DNA of 64,000 nt from Streptomyces rimosus subsp. rimosus (GTDB lineage Bacteria; Actinomycetota; Actinomycetes; Streptomycetales; Streptomycetaceae), in contig NZ_JOCQ01000021.1 of the NCBI RefSeq assembly GCF_000720725.1, positions 40,058-104,057 on the forward strand. The letters run 5' to 3'. The notes under the pieces are model-generated. The model was not told the origin of the DNA. It was given only the letters and a program-made list of their open reading frames with translations, and did not search any database. Shown piece after piece: positions 23,750 to 32,723 of the stretch. The translations under genes were made by a program, and so were the position numbers. Every line of letters starts with the position of its first letter. Positions within the stretch are counted from its first letter, which is position 1.

Positions 23750-26293
23750 ATGTTCCGTACCGCCGTGCGCAACGTGCTCGCGCACAAGGCCCGGCTGCTG
23801 ATGACCGTCCTCGCCGTCATGCTCGGCGTGGCCTTCGTCTCCGGCACCCTGGTCTTCACCTCCACCCTCTCCGACGCCCAGCAGAAGAGCTCGCAGAAGG
23901 GCTTCGCCGGGGTCGACGTGGCCGTCCAGCCGCACCGCTCGGACGCCGCCGACGCCAAGCCGGGCGCGGCGCCCAAGCTGAGCCGGGCGCTGCTCGACCA
24001 GGCCGGCAGGGTCCCCGGCGCGGCCGGCGCCACCGGCACCGTCGAGGGCTTCACCGCCATCGCCGACAAGAGCGGCAAGCTCGTCGGCAACGGCTTCAGC
24101 TCCCGCGGCCGCAACTACTTCCCGGGCCCGGACGGCAAGGACGCCCGCTTCCCGATGACGTCGGGGACCGCGCCCAAGGGCGCCGGCCAGGTCGCCCTGG
24201 ACTCCGGGACCGCCGAGAAGACCGGCTACAAGGTCGGCGACACCGTACGCCTGTCCGTCGACGGGCCGGTCCGCGAGGCGAAGGTGTCCGGCGTCTTCAC
24301 CACCGAGGACGGCGCGGTCGCCGCGGGCGGCAGCCTCGCGCTGTTCGACACCGCCACCGCGCAGCAGCTGTTCCACATGCCCGGCGGGTTCAGCGAGATC
24401 GACGTCAAGGCCGCGCCCGGTACGTCCCAGGACGCGCTGAAGTCCGCGGTCGACAAGGTCCTGCCGGACACCGCCGAGGCCGTCACCGGCAAGAAGCTCG
24501 CCGACGACCAGGCCGAGATGATCGCCAAGAGCATGGACAGCATGAAGACCGGCCTGCTGGTTTTCGCCGGCATCGCGCTCTTCGTCGGCATCTTCATCAT
24601 CGCCAACACCTTCACCATGCTGGTCGCCCAGCGCACCAAGGAACTGGCCCTGATGCGGGCGGTCGGCGCCAGCCGCCGCCAGGTCACCCGCTCGGTGCTC
24701 ATCGAGGCGTTCGTGGTCGGCGCGGTCGCCGCCGTGACGGGCCTGCTCGCCGGTATCGGCATCGGCGCCGGACTGCGCGCGCTCACCGGTGCCCTCGGCA
24801 CCGTCCCCGACGGCCCGCTGGTCGTCGCCCCGTCGACGGTCGTCGCCTCGCTGGTGGTCGGCATCGTGGTGACGGTCCTCGCCGCCTGGCTGCCGGGCCG
24901 CCGCGCCGCGAAGATCCCGCCGGTCGCCGCGATGAACAGCGTGCACGCGGCGGCGACCACGAAGTCCCTGGTGGTACGCAACGCCATCGGCGCGGTGCTG
25001 GCCGCCGCGGGCATCGCCTGCGTCCTGGGTGCCACGGCCGTGGGCTCCGACCAGGGCAAGGCGCTGATGAGCCTGGGCGCCGGACTGCTGCTGATCGGTG
25101 TCTTCGTCCTGACCCCGCTGCTGTCCCGCCCGCTGATCGCGGCCGCCGCGCCCGTCCTGCGCGCCTTCGGCATCTCGGGCAAGCTGGCCCGGCAGAACGC
25201 GGTGCGCAACCCGCGCCGTACGGCCGCCACCGCCTCCGCCCTGATGATCGGGCTCACCCTGGTCACCGGCCTGACCGTGATCGCGGGCAGTGTCCAGAAG
25301 GGCGTCGACAAGATGGCGACCGACGCCCTGAAGGCCGACTACGTCGTCGGCATGGCCAACCGCGGCCCGCTCTCCCCGGATGTGGCGAAGACGCTGGCGG
25401 CCGACCCGGAGGTCACCGCCTCCAGCCCGCTGCGCAACGCCCCCGCCCGCATCGGCGGCGAGACCGAGTACCTGACCGGGGTGGACGGCAAGGCGATCGG
25501 CGAGCTGACGAACCTGAAGTTCACCGCGGGCTCCTTCGACGGGCTCGGCGACCCGAAGGCGAACCGCGCGGTCGTCGACAGCGGCACGGCCAAGCAGCAC
25601 GGCTGGCAGGTCGGCTCGTCCTTCGCGACGACGTTCGAGGACGGCAAGAAGGGCCGGCTCACCGTCTCCGGCATCTACGAGGGCAACGAGATGCTCCGGG
25701 GGATCATGCTGGACACCTCCGTGCTGGCCCCGCACCAGAAGCACCCCACCGACATGCAGGTGATGGTCAAGACCAAGGACGGCGCGACCGACGCCGCCAA
25801 GGACTCCCTGGTCGAGACCCTCGGCAAGAACCCGGCGATCACCGTCCAGGACAAGAAGGACGTGTCCGAGGACATCGCCCGGATGATCAACCTGATGCTG
25901 AACATGCTCTACGGGCTGCTCGCCATGGCCGTGATCGTCGCGGTGCTCGGGGTGGTCAACACCCTGGCGATGTCGGTCTTCGAGCGGCAGCAGGAGATCG
26001 GCATGCTGCGGGCGATCGGCCTGGACCGGGCCGGCATCAAGCGGATGGTGCGGCTGGAGTCGCTGGTGATCGCGCTGTTCGGCGGGGTCCTCGGCATCGG
26101 CCTGGGCGTCTTCTTCGGCTGGGCGGCCGGTGAGCTGATCGGCGCCTCGCTGGACACCTACGAGCTGGTGCTGCCGTGGGGCCGGATGGGCATCTTCCTG
26201 GCGCTCGCCGCGGTGGTCGGCATGCTGGCCGCGCTGTGGCCGGCCCGGCGGGCCGCGAAGCTGAACATGCTGGCGGCGATCAAGGCCGAGTAG
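23750..26293 (+). CDS. ABC transporter permease with two FtsX domains
   Basis: The protein has 847 residues. An N-terminal transmembrane helix (about 17-38) leads into a large extracellular region (40-260), then three helices of the first FtsX unit (about 265-380), a linker with further helices near 420-500, a second extracellular domain (500-700) and the last three helices (about 715-840; NTLAMSVFERQQEIGMLRAI). This tandem FtsX layout is usual for Gram-positive MacB-like exporters, which act as mechanotransmitters without translocating through the membrane. It is co-transcribed with the upstream ATPase and followed by a 20-bp stem terminator. Confidence 0.95.
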   Translation: MFRTAVRNVLAHKARLLMTVLAVMLGVAFVSGTLVFTSTLSDAQQKSSQKGFAGVDVAVQPHRSDAADAKPGAAPKLSRALLDQAGRVPGAAGATGTVEGFTAIADKSGKLVGNGFSSRGRNYFPGPDGKDARFPMTSGTAPKGAGQVALDSGTAEKTGYKVGDTVRLSVDGPVREAKVSGVFTTEDGAVAAGGSLALFDTATAQQLFHMPGGFSEIDVKAAPGTSQDALKSAVDKVLPDTAEAVTGKKLADDQAEMIAKSMDSMKTGLLVFAGIALFVGIFIIANTFTMLVAQRTKELALMRAVGASRRQVTRSVLIEAFVVGAVAAVTGLLAGIGIGAGLRALTGALGTVPDGPLVVAPSTVVASLVVGIVVTVLAAWLPGRRAAKIPPVAAMNSVHAAATTKSLVVRNAIGAVLAAAGIACVLGATAVGSDQGKALMSLGAGLLLIGVFVLTPLLSRPLIAAAAPVLRAFGISGKLARQNAVRNPRRTAATASALMIGLTLVTGLTVIAGSVQKGVDKMATDALKADYVVGMANRGPLSPDVAKTLAADPEVTASSPLRNAPARIGGETEYLTGVDGKAIGELTNLKFTAGSFDGLGDPKANRAVVDSGTAKQHGWQVGSSFATTFEDGKKGRLTVSGIYEGNEMLRGIMLDTSVLAPHQKHPTDMQVMVKTKDGATDAAKDSLVETLGKNPAITVQDKKDVSEDIARMINLMLNMLYGLLAMAVIVAVLGVVNTLAMSVFERQQEIGMLRAIGLDRAGIKRMVRLESLVIALFGGVLGIGLGVFFGWAAGELIGASLDTYELVLPWGRMGIFLALAAVVGMLAALWPARRAAKLNMLAAIKAE

Positions 26294-26309
26294 CCGGCAC
26301 CCGTACGAA

Positions 26310-26354
26310 GGGCCCCGGGCCCGGACCGCGCGCGGCGGTCCGGGCCCGGGGCCC
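26310..26354. terminator. Bidirectional terminator, 20-bp stem
   Basis: The arms at 26310-26329 and 26335-26354 are perfect 20-bp complements around a 5-nt loop, between the convergent ABC permease and cyclopropane synthase genes. Confidence 0.92.
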
Positions 26355-26373
26355 ATCCGTATGCTCCCTGCCT

Positions 26374-27684
26374 TCAGCCGCGCCACTCGCGGGCGCGCAG
26401 CGGCAGCCCCGAGGCGCCGGACTCCGGCGTACGGACGGCCAGGACCTGGTTGACCCCTATCCGGTTGCGCTCGAAGGACAGCGCGGAGGCGGCCATGTAG
26501 AGCCGCCACACCCGGGCCCGGCCCGGCGTCGTCAGCCGCACCGCTTCCTTCCAGCGCGCCTCCAGGTTCGCCACCCAGGCGCGCAGCGTCAGCGCGTAGT
26601 GCTCACGGATCGCCTCCACGTCCCGTACCTCGAACCCGGCGTCCTCCAGCTGTCCGACGGTGCGGCCGACCGGGGCCAGCTCGCCGTCCGGGAAGACGTA
26701 CCGGTCGATGAACTCGTCGACGTGGTAGGAGTCCTCGTCCGCCAGCGGGCGGCGGGCGATCTGGTGGTTGAGCAGCCGGCCGCCGGGCTTGAGGAGCGCG
26801 TACAGGTCGGCGGCGTACTCGGCGTAGCGGGCGCGGCCGACGTGCTCGGCCATGCCGATCGAGGAGATCGCGTCGAACGGCTCGTCGTGGACCTCGCGGT
26901 AGTCCTGGACGCGGATCTCGACGCGGTCCGCGAGGCCGGCCTCGGCGACGCGCTTGCGGCCGTAGGTGGCCTGCTCCTCGGAGAGGGTGATGCCGACGAC
27001 CCGTACGCCGTACTCCCGGGCGGCGTGCAGGGCCATCGAGCCCCAGCCGCAGCCGACGTCCAGCAGCCGCTGCCCCTCTTCCAGGCGCAGCTTGCGGCAG
27101 ATCAGGTCCAGCTTGTCGCGCTGGGCCTCCTCCAGGGTGGCGTCCGGGCTCTCCCAGTACGCGCACGAGTAGACCATCGACGGGCCGAGCACCAGCTCGT
27201 AGAAGTCGTTGCCGACGTCGTAGTGGTGGCTGATGGCTTCCTTGTCGCGGCGCAGGGTGTGCAGCGGGCCGTGACTCTTGGGGGCCTCTTCAGCAGGCGG
27301 CTTAGGAGGTACGGGGATGCCCGCCAGGGCCACCAGGTCGCGGGCGGCGGCACGGATCTCCGGCTTGGCCAGAGCACGCAGGGCAGCGGCACGCTGGGGC
27401 TTCTCGGCCGCCGTACCGCGTTCCCAGATCAACCCGGACAACATATCCAGGGCCTCGTACAGATCACCCTCGATGTCGATGTCACCGGCCACCCAAGCGC
27501 GCGCGAGACCCAACTCGCCCGGCTTGAACAGGAGACGACGCAGGGCACGGCGGTTGCGAATAATCAGAACAGGTGCGCCCGGCGGGCCGTACTCGCTGCG
27601 GTCCCAGGCGCGGATACGGACCGGGAGCGGGGCTCCCAGCACCTCCTCGGCGAGCTTGGAGAGCCGTCCAGCGGCGTCGGCCAT
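26374..27684 (-). CDS. Cyclopropane-fatty-acyl-phospholipid synthase family methyltransferase
   Basis: The protein has 436 residues. The N-terminal part resembles the lipid-binding region of CFA synthases (AWVAGDIDIEGDLYEALDML). The SAM-binding motif LDVGCGWGSMALHAA and the catalytic-region pattern ISSIGMAEHVG are present, with HYDVGNDFYELVLGPSMVYSC before them. It methylates unsaturated acyl chains of membrane phospholipids with S-adenosylmethionine. The ATG at 27684 lies 8 nt after GGAGG; a GTG 9 nt upstream would be too close. It shares its leftward direction with the NADH dehydrogenase gene upstream, but a terminator separates them. Confidence 0.94.
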   Translation of the reverse strand: MADAAGRLSKLAEEVLGAPLPVRIRAWDRSEYGPPGAPVLIIRNRRALRRLLFKPGELGLARAWVAGDIDIEGDLYEALDMLSGLIWERGTAAEKPQRAAALRALAKPEIRAAARDLVALAGIPVPPKPPAEEAPKSHGPLHTLRRDKEAISHHYDVGNDFYELVLGPSMVYSCAYWESPDATLEEAQRDKLDLICRKLRLEEGQRLLDVGCGWGSMALHAAREYGVRVVGITLSEEQATYGRKRVAEAGLADRVEIRVQDYREVHDEPFDAISSIGMAEHVGRARYAEYAADLYALLKPGGRLLNHQIARRPLADEDSYHVDEFIDRYVFPDGELAPVGRTVGQLEDAGFEVRDVEAIREHYALTLRAWVANLEARWKEAVRLTTPGRARVWRLYMAASALSFERNRIGVNQVLAVRTPESGASGLPLRAREWRG

Positions 27685-27815
27685 GTCGCACACCTCCGTG
27701 TTGACGGGAAGGGCGAAGAAGTTTCACCCACCACGTAAACGCCGTTCGGGAGCCCGGGTAGTCCCGCTCGTTCGTAAGGGAACAGCAAAACGGCCACGGT
27801 GCGCCACAACGAATA

Positions 27816-27861
27816 CGCCGAAGGGGCGGCTGCACCACGGATGGCAGCCGCCCCTTCGGCG
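27816..27861. terminator. Terminator downstream of the NADH dehydrogenase
   Basis: CGCCGAAGGGGCGGCTGC (27816-27833) pairs perfectly with the 18 bases at 27844-27861 around a 10-nt loop. Confidence 0.9.
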
Positions 27862-27909
27862 GTGGTGTGCGGGTGACGCGCGCCGGACGGCGTCACCCCA
27901 ACGGGAAGG

Positions 27910-29319
27910 TCAAGAAGCCTTGGCCTTCGCCTTGTCGCTCTCGTCGGCCTTCGCCTTGTCGTCGGCCGCGGCGGCGGGCGCCGGGGCCGGCTTGGCGGCC
28001 TCGTAGAACTCCTCGCGGGGGTTCTCCATGGCGCCGAGCGAGGTGATCTCGCGCTTGAGGAACATGCCGAGGGTCCAGTCGGCGAAGACGCGGATCTTGC
28101 GGTTGAAGGTCGGCATCGCCATGCCGTGGTACGCGCGGTGCATGTACCAGGCCAGCCGGCCCTTCAGCTTGATCTTCGTCTTGCCGACGACGATCATCGC
28201 GACGCCCTTGTGCAGACCGAGGCCCGCGACCGCGCCCTTGTTGGCGTGGCTGTACTCCTTCTGCGGGAAGCCCCGCATACCGGAGATCACGTTGTCGCCG
28301 AGGACCTTGGCCTGGCGCAGCGCGTGCTGGGCGTTCGGCGGGCACCAGGCGTTCTCGTTGCCCGCCTTGCGGCCGACCAGGTCCGGGACCTGGGCGTTGT
28401 CGCCCGCGGCCCAGATGTAGTCGGTGCCCTGCACCTGGAGGGTGGCCTGGGTGTCGACGTGGCCGCGCGGGCCCAGCGGCAGACCGAAGCGCGAGAGCGC
28501 CGGGTTCGGCTTGACGCCGGCGGTCCACACGATGGTGTTGGAGTCGACCTCCAGGTCGTTGCTCAGCACCACGTGGCCGTCGACGCAGGACTTGGTGCTG
28601 GTGCCGAGGTAGATCTCGACCCCGCGGCTCTCCAGGTGCTCCTTGCCGTACGCGCCGAGCTTCGGGCCGACCTCGGGGAGGATCTTGTCCGCGACGTCGA
28701 CCAGGATGAAGCGCATGTCTTCGCGCTTGACGTTCTTGTAGTACTTGGCGGCGTCGCGGGCCATGTCCTCGACCTCGCCGACGGTCTCCGCACCGGCGAA
28801 GCCACCGCCGACGAAGACGAAGGTCAGCGCCTTGCGGCGGACCTCCTCGTCGGTCGTGGAGTCGGCCTTGTCGAGCTGCTCCAGCACGTGGTTGCGCAGG
28901 CCGATGGCCTCCTCGACACCCTTCATGCCGATGCCGTTCTCGGCGAGGCCGGGGATCGGGAAGGTGCGCGAGACCGCGCCCATCGCGATGACCAGGTAGT
29001 CGAAGGGCAGCTCGTACGCCTCGCCGACCAGCGGCGCGATCGTGGCGACCTTGCGGTCCTGGTCGATGGTGGTGACGCGGCCGGTGAGGACCTCCGCCTT
29101 CGGGAGCACGCGTCGCAGCGGCACCACGACGTGGCGGGGAGAGATGCTGCCGGCAGCAGCTTCAGGGAGGAAGGGCTGGTACGTCATGTACGAGCGCGGG
29201 TCGACGACCGTGACCGTCGCCTCGCCGTACCGCATCTTCTTGAGGATGCGGCGTGCCGCGTACAAACCTACGTACCCACCGCCTACAACGAGGATCCTGG
29301 GACGCTCCGTGGTGCTCAT
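27910..29319 (-). CDS. ndh: Type II NADH dehydrogenase
   Basis: The protein has 469 residues. It has two Rossmann motifs, FAD-binding VVGGGYVGLYAAR near the start and NADH-binding FVGGGFAGAETVGE in the middle, plus IWAAGDNAQVPD near the FAD end. The C-terminus has an amphipathic membrane-binding stretch and a low-complexity Ala/Lys/Asp tail. It passes electrons from NADH to menaquinone without pumping protons. A Rex-operator-like site lies 35-52 nt upstream, so expression probably follows the NADH/NAD ratio. The start is the ATG before STTERPRILVV; the open frame extends further but without homology. Confidence 0.94.
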   Translation of the reverse strand: MSTTERPRILVVGGGYVGLYAARRILKKMRYGEATVTVVDPRSYMTYQPFLPEAAAGSISPRHVVVPLRRVLPKAEVLTGRVTTIDQDRKVATIAPLVGEAYELPFDYLVIAMGAVSRTFPIPGLAENGIGMKGVEEAIGLRNHVLEQLDKADSTTDEEVRRKALTFVFVGGGFAGAETVGEVEDMARDAAKYYKNVKREDMRFILVDVADKILPEVGPKLGAYGKEHLESRGVEIYLGTSTKSCVDGHVVLSNDLEVDSNTIVWTAGVKPNPALSRFGLPLGPRGHVDTQATLQVQGTDYIWAAGDNAQVPDLVGRKAGNENAWCPPNAQHALRQAKVLGDNVISGMRGFPQKEYSHANKGAVAGLGLHKGVAMIVVGKTKIKLKGRLAWYMHRAYHGMAMPTFNRKIRVFADWTLGMFLKREITSLGAMENPREEFYEAAKPAPAPAAAADDKAKADESDKAKAKAS

Positions 29320-29353
29320 GCAATCGAGTATCCACCCCCACTCGGAGCACCCC

Positions 29354-29371
29354 TCGTGAGCCCCTTCACAA
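29354..29371. promoter_or_regulatory. Rex operator-like site 1
   Basis: The minus strand reads TTGTGAAGGGGCTCACGA, matching the Rex (ROP) pattern TGTGAA-N4-TTCACA with two mismatches, centred about 43 nt before the ndh start. Rex senses NADH and represses respiratory genes in Streptomyces. Confidence 0.65.
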
Positions 29372-29625
29372 GGTTGCGGGGGGCGTCTGCTACACTCCGC
29401 GCCTTCGTGATCGACGCCATAGCTCCACGGGGGAACCACCGTACCCTCCGAAGCGTTGGACACCCCTGTTGATCAGGGATTGCGACCTCGTGAGCGACTG
29501 AACCACCCGCCCCGTAAGGATCTCTTTAACACCGCTGAAACCGCACATTTTTGTGGCGGTAGGGGCCTACGGCCTCAGAACCAGGACCTGGTGCCCGGTT
29601 TGTGCGGTCGATGGGCGGGTTTTTC

Positions 29626-29643
29626 ATGTGAAGAGTTTCACGA
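29626..29643. promoter_or_regulatory. Rex operator-like site 2
   Basis: ATGTGAAGAGTTTCACGA matches TGTGAA-N4-TTCACA with one mismatch, better than site 1, yet lies over 300 nt from the ndh start and downstream of the HD gene. Confidence 0.55.
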
Positions 29644-29769
29644 AGTTTTCTGCGGAACGGGTCGCTCGGACGCCGGGGAAGGGCCTGAAGGGCCCTGGAC
29701 GCGGGGCGGGCGACCACCCGCGGGAACCACGGCCGAAGCCTGCGAAACGCCTCCCGAGCCCCCGTCACC

Positions 29770-30345
29770 TCAGCGCAGATACACCCGCTGCCAGTCGGCG
29801 GAGCTCATCCCCTGCGCCGCTTCGGCGAGTTCGACGGCCGAAGCGGTCTTCAGCTTCGCCCGTGTGCTGTCGACCCACTCCTGGGCGTTGCGATAGCCCT
29901 GCTCAAGGTACTCGATCCCCTGGATCATGCACTCCAGCTTGTCCGCGTCGTGCGCGACCGCGACCTCCGGCGAGTCGCCGTTCTCGTACTCCTCGACCAC
30001 CGCCCGGATGCCCGCCGCGACGGCCGGATGGGCGTCGGCGACCTGGTCGGCCGTGACGTCCTCGTTCTTCGTGGCCTTCAGGTAACGACGGCCGATCCAG
30101 GGAATGTCGCCGACCCGTGTCTCCTGGGTGTCGTGGAAGGTGCACAGCAACGCGACCTTCGCCGGGTCGGCTCCTTCCATCATCGCCAGCACCGAGCCGA
30201 TGACCGCCGTACGGAAGCTGTGCTCGGCGATCGTCTCCGGATCCTTCACCCCTGCGATCCACCAGCCGGACCGCTTCGCGCGCTTCAGCGCCCCCATCTC
30301 CATCAGATAGCTCATGGAACCCTTGGCGTACTGGTCGTCGCTCAT
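29770..30345 (-). CDS. HD-domain phosphohydrolase (YfbR-like 5'-deoxynucleotidase family)
   Basis: The protein has 191 residues. The HD metal site is clear: IAEHSFRTAV, LLCTFHDTQETRVGD (HD pair) and AVAHDADKLECM. The pattern fits the HD family of 5'-deoxyribonucleotidases and related HD_3 proteins, which dephosphorylate deoxynucleoside monophosphates with a divalent metal. It is soluble with no signal peptide. GAGAGGA precedes the ATG at about 8 nt. It lies 22 bp downstream of the broken XRE regulator gene, same strand, so read-through from it is possible. Confidence 0.85.
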   Translation of the reverse strand: MSDDQYAKGSMSYLMEMGALKRAKRSGWWIAGVKDPETIAEHSFRTAVIGSVLAMMEGADPAKVALLCTFHDTQETRVGDIPWIGRRYLKATKNEDVTADQVADAHPAVAAGIRAVVEEYENGDSPEVAVAHDADKLECMIQGIEYLEQGYRNAQEWVDSTRAKLKTASAVELAEAAQGMSSADWQRVYLR

Positions 30346-30367
30346 CCGGCCCGTCCTCTCAGATGGA

Positions 30368-31521
30368 TCATGGGTGACTCAGCCTCAGACCGTATTGCAC
30401 GGCGTCGAGCTCGCGCCGGGATTGCCGGGAGACCGCGCCACCGTCGAGCAGGCGCTCGACCCGTTGCCGCAGGTCTGCGGTGAGCCCGGGGTGAGCGGCC
30501 ACGGCACCTGGACGAGCCGCGATCAGCGCCCACACCGAATGAACATTCAGATCCACGCAGGCGAGGCCGGGGTCGAGGCGATCCGCGAGGCTGCGGAGCA
30601 GAGCGCCCGCGTCCCAAGACGGAGTGCGATCCGCCATGAAGGAATCGTCGGGCCGCAGGACACGGTCCAGCCCGAGCCAGTACGCCCAGTAGTTGAGATT
30701 CGCGATCTCGCCCGAGTCGTTTCCCATCCCGCGCTCGATGAAGGCGTGCAGCACCTCCATATCGCCGTATCTGGTCAGTGAGGTGGCGAGGGACCGCACA
30801 TCGGCCCAGGCCGGCGTCCATGCCGTATTCCGCAGCTGCAACGGCCTGCGGCTTCGCATGTCGGCGAGCCACGCGCGCGTGTCCGGGGCCGAGTCGTAAC
30901 TGCAGAGGTAGACGGCCTGTCGTCGCAGGAGCGCTCCGTCAGCACCGGCCCGGTCCGCGATCTCGGCGTATCTCCGCAGATGGTCGAAGAACCTCTGACG
31001 CTCCAGTGCGGGAAGGATCGGAGAGACGGGAGACGGCCCCCGCCTGCGTGGTGTCGTCCCAGGAGTTGGCGGGACGGCCAGGGGCGCCACCCCGGTAAGC
31101 GCCCAGGCGATCATGTGAGGGCTGTCCGCGTGCACACCCACCCGGACAGCGGGTGGCTACGGAACTCGTCCGCCGCCCCGGCCCCGGCCGCCAGCGCATG
31201 AGCGATCACCGAGTCGGCTTCCAGCGCGACATCGAGCAGCGCCAGCAGGGCGGGGTCACCACCGCGCCTGAGCAGGTGACGGCGGATGAGCAGGAACTGC
31301 GCGGACGGCACCGCCGCCAGCGAACGGCGGCCGGACTCCCACCCCTGGACGGTCGCGGGGTCCACGTCGAGCAGCTCGGCCAGGCCACGCTGTGTGCAGG
31401 GCATACGCTCGCGGATGATCTTGAAGAGATGGCCGGTGACAGCCCCGTCACCGGCCTGCCTACGGGAACCCCGCACACCGGTCAGCTTTCCCGACCCGAT
31501 GGGCGAACGCGTTGATGTCAT
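30368..31521 (-). pseudogene. XRE-family helix-turn-helix regulator, frameshifted
   Basis: Two overlapping frames together make one recognisable Streptomyces regulator. The first (31521-31111, 136 residues) has the HTH (QRGLAELLDVDPATVQGWE) and ends SHPLSGWVCTRTALT. The second frame, from about 31140 to 30368, continues with HADSPHMIAWALTG and the helical effector part (RRQAVYLCSYDSAPDT, NLNYWAYWLGLD). Related proteins read GWVH..., then ...HMIAWALTG without a break. A 2-nt excess in GGGTGGGTGTGCACGCGG (near 31131-31140) explains the shift. The start has AGGAG 6 nt upstream. Decay, a sequencing error or a programmed shift are all possible. The ATPase gene is divergent. Confidence 0.75.
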
Positions 31522-31725
31522 GGCCTGCTCCTGTGTGCGTGGCCGCAGACAACTCGTACGGTGCGTCAGTTTTTCGGTGTCCGCCGCGCCCATAGCGTCG
31601 AAGGCGGCGAGGAACCAGCGGCGCACGCTGAGCATAGTGGCGCTGAGCAACCGCGTACTTACGGTCTGGAGCATCCCCGTCCAAGGACCGATCAGGGGTC
31701 ATGCCGAGCGCGTGGAGGTCGCCAG

Positions 31726-32175
31726 GTGGAACAGCAACCGGCGAGTGTGTCCAGGACCGGGCACGGGCGGAGAGCCCAAGTCGCACCCGTAGCGTCGCCC
31801 CGGACCTTCGCGGGCGACGCGAAGGCACCCGGGCGCGCCCGGAAACATGCCCGCGAGGTGATCGAGGCCGCCGTTCCCGATATCACCGGGGACCGGCTCG
31901 CGATCGCGCAGCTGGTCGTATCCGAGCTGGTCACCAACGCCTACCGGTACGGCACCGAGCCGGGCGACCGGATCGCCGTCACCGTGGACGCGGCACCGGA
32001 GGGAGCACGGATCGAGGTGCACGACCCGGCACGGCGCCGCCCCAAGCTCAGGGCTCCCGGCCGGGGACGTGAGAGGGGGCGCGGCCTGTACGTCGTGCAA
32101 GCGATCGCCGACAGGTGGGGCGTCGACGACCGCCCGTTCGGCAAGGTCGTGTGGGTGGAGCCGGCATGGCACTGA
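31726..32175 (+). CDS. RsbW-like ATP-binding protein (HATPase, anti-sigma type)
   Basis: The protein has 149 residues. A single histidine-kinase-like ATPase domain carries the N box VVSELVTNAYRYG, a G1-like IEVHDPARRRP and G2 GRGLYVVQAIADRWG. No histidine phosphoacceptor or sensor is present, as in the many stand-alone Streptomyces anti-sigma kinases. The GTG at 31726 has GGAGG 7 nt upstream. It is divergent from the broken XRE gene and overlaps the next gene by 10 nt. In Streptomyces, XRE regulators and such ATPases often lie side by side. Confidence 0.88.
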   Translation: MEQQPASVSRTGHGRRAQVAPVASPRTFAGDAKAPGRARKHAREVIEAAVPDITGDRLAIAQLVVSELVTNAYRYGTEPGDRIAVTVDAAPEGARIEVHDPARRRPKLRAPGRGRERGRGLYVVQAIADRWGVDDRPFGKVVWVEPAWH

Positions 32176-32672
32176 CGCCGGTCCGGCCGGCGCCGGGCCC
32201 CGGTTTCATCGCCGGTGTGGTCACCAGTACCTGGCTCGACACGGCCTCTCCGGCGGGACATGTGGCGTGGCTGCTGATGGCGCACCCCTCGCCGCGACGG
32301 CCGGGAGAAACCGCTCAGGGCATCGAGGACCAGATACTCGGCATCGCGGATGCGCTCGGTCTGCGTACGGCGTCCCGGCGCTTGACCGTGATCGGCGACC
32401 GGCTGTCGGTCCGCGGACCGCGTCTCGTCCTCGATTACGGGCACCCGAGATTCGCCCTACGGGTGCCGAACCCGTCGCCCCGTTGGCTCGACCACATCCT
32501 GCACGGCGGGTATGTCTGTCTCGCCCTGGGACTCGATCCGGTTCCGCCCGGCGCCGGGCCCGACGCCATTGAGGCGTATCTGCGCCGCTCCTTCACCCGT
32601 GATCGTGTTTTCGTCGGCGTCACGGGGGTTCGGGCCGATAGCGCGCCACGTCCCGCGCTGCCCCATTCCTGA
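32166..32672 (+). CDS. Conserved protein of unknown function, coupled to the ATPase
   Basis: The protein has 168 residues, soluble, with no signal peptide. The visible pattern is an N-terminal strand-rich part (GFIAGVVTSTWLDTASPAGH, VAWLLMAHPS), a middle (TVIGDRLSVRGPRLVLDYG) and a C-terminus with a PGAGPDAIEAYLRRSFTR helix. I recognise no domain. Its ATG lies inside the last codons of the ATPase gene (10-nt overlap), so translation is coupled and a joint role is likely. Confidence 0.72.
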   Translation: MALTPVRPAPGPGFIAGVVTSTWLDTASPAGHVAWLLMAHPSPRRPGETAQGIEDQILGIADALGLRTASRRLTVIGDRLSVRGPRLVLDYGHPRFALRVPNPSPRWLDHILHGGYVCLALGLDPVPPGAGPDAIEAYLRRSFTRDRVFVGVTGVRADSAPRPALPHS

Positions 32673-32723
32673 GCGCGCGCAGCCGTCCGGATGCCAGGCA
32701 TCCGGGCGGCCGGCCCGCACGCC

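Larger units (their letters stand above)
29320..29769. other. 450-bp non-coding region upstream of ndh
   Basis: It carries two Rex-like operators (29354-29371 and 29626-29643) and small hairpins (for example CCGCACA...TGTGGCGG near 29543-29562). The base composition is less GC-rich than neighbouring genes. No frame shows the codon bias of a gene. It may hold a long ndh leader or a small RNA. Confidence 0.45.

Noticed and set aside
29526..29768. 80-residue minus-strand frame in the ndh upstream region
   Set aside because: Poor codon bias, no ribosome site, and it would cover a Rex-like operator.
29400..29770. Prophage attachment or tRNA remnant
   Set aside because: No tRNA fold, integrase or direct repeats flank the region.
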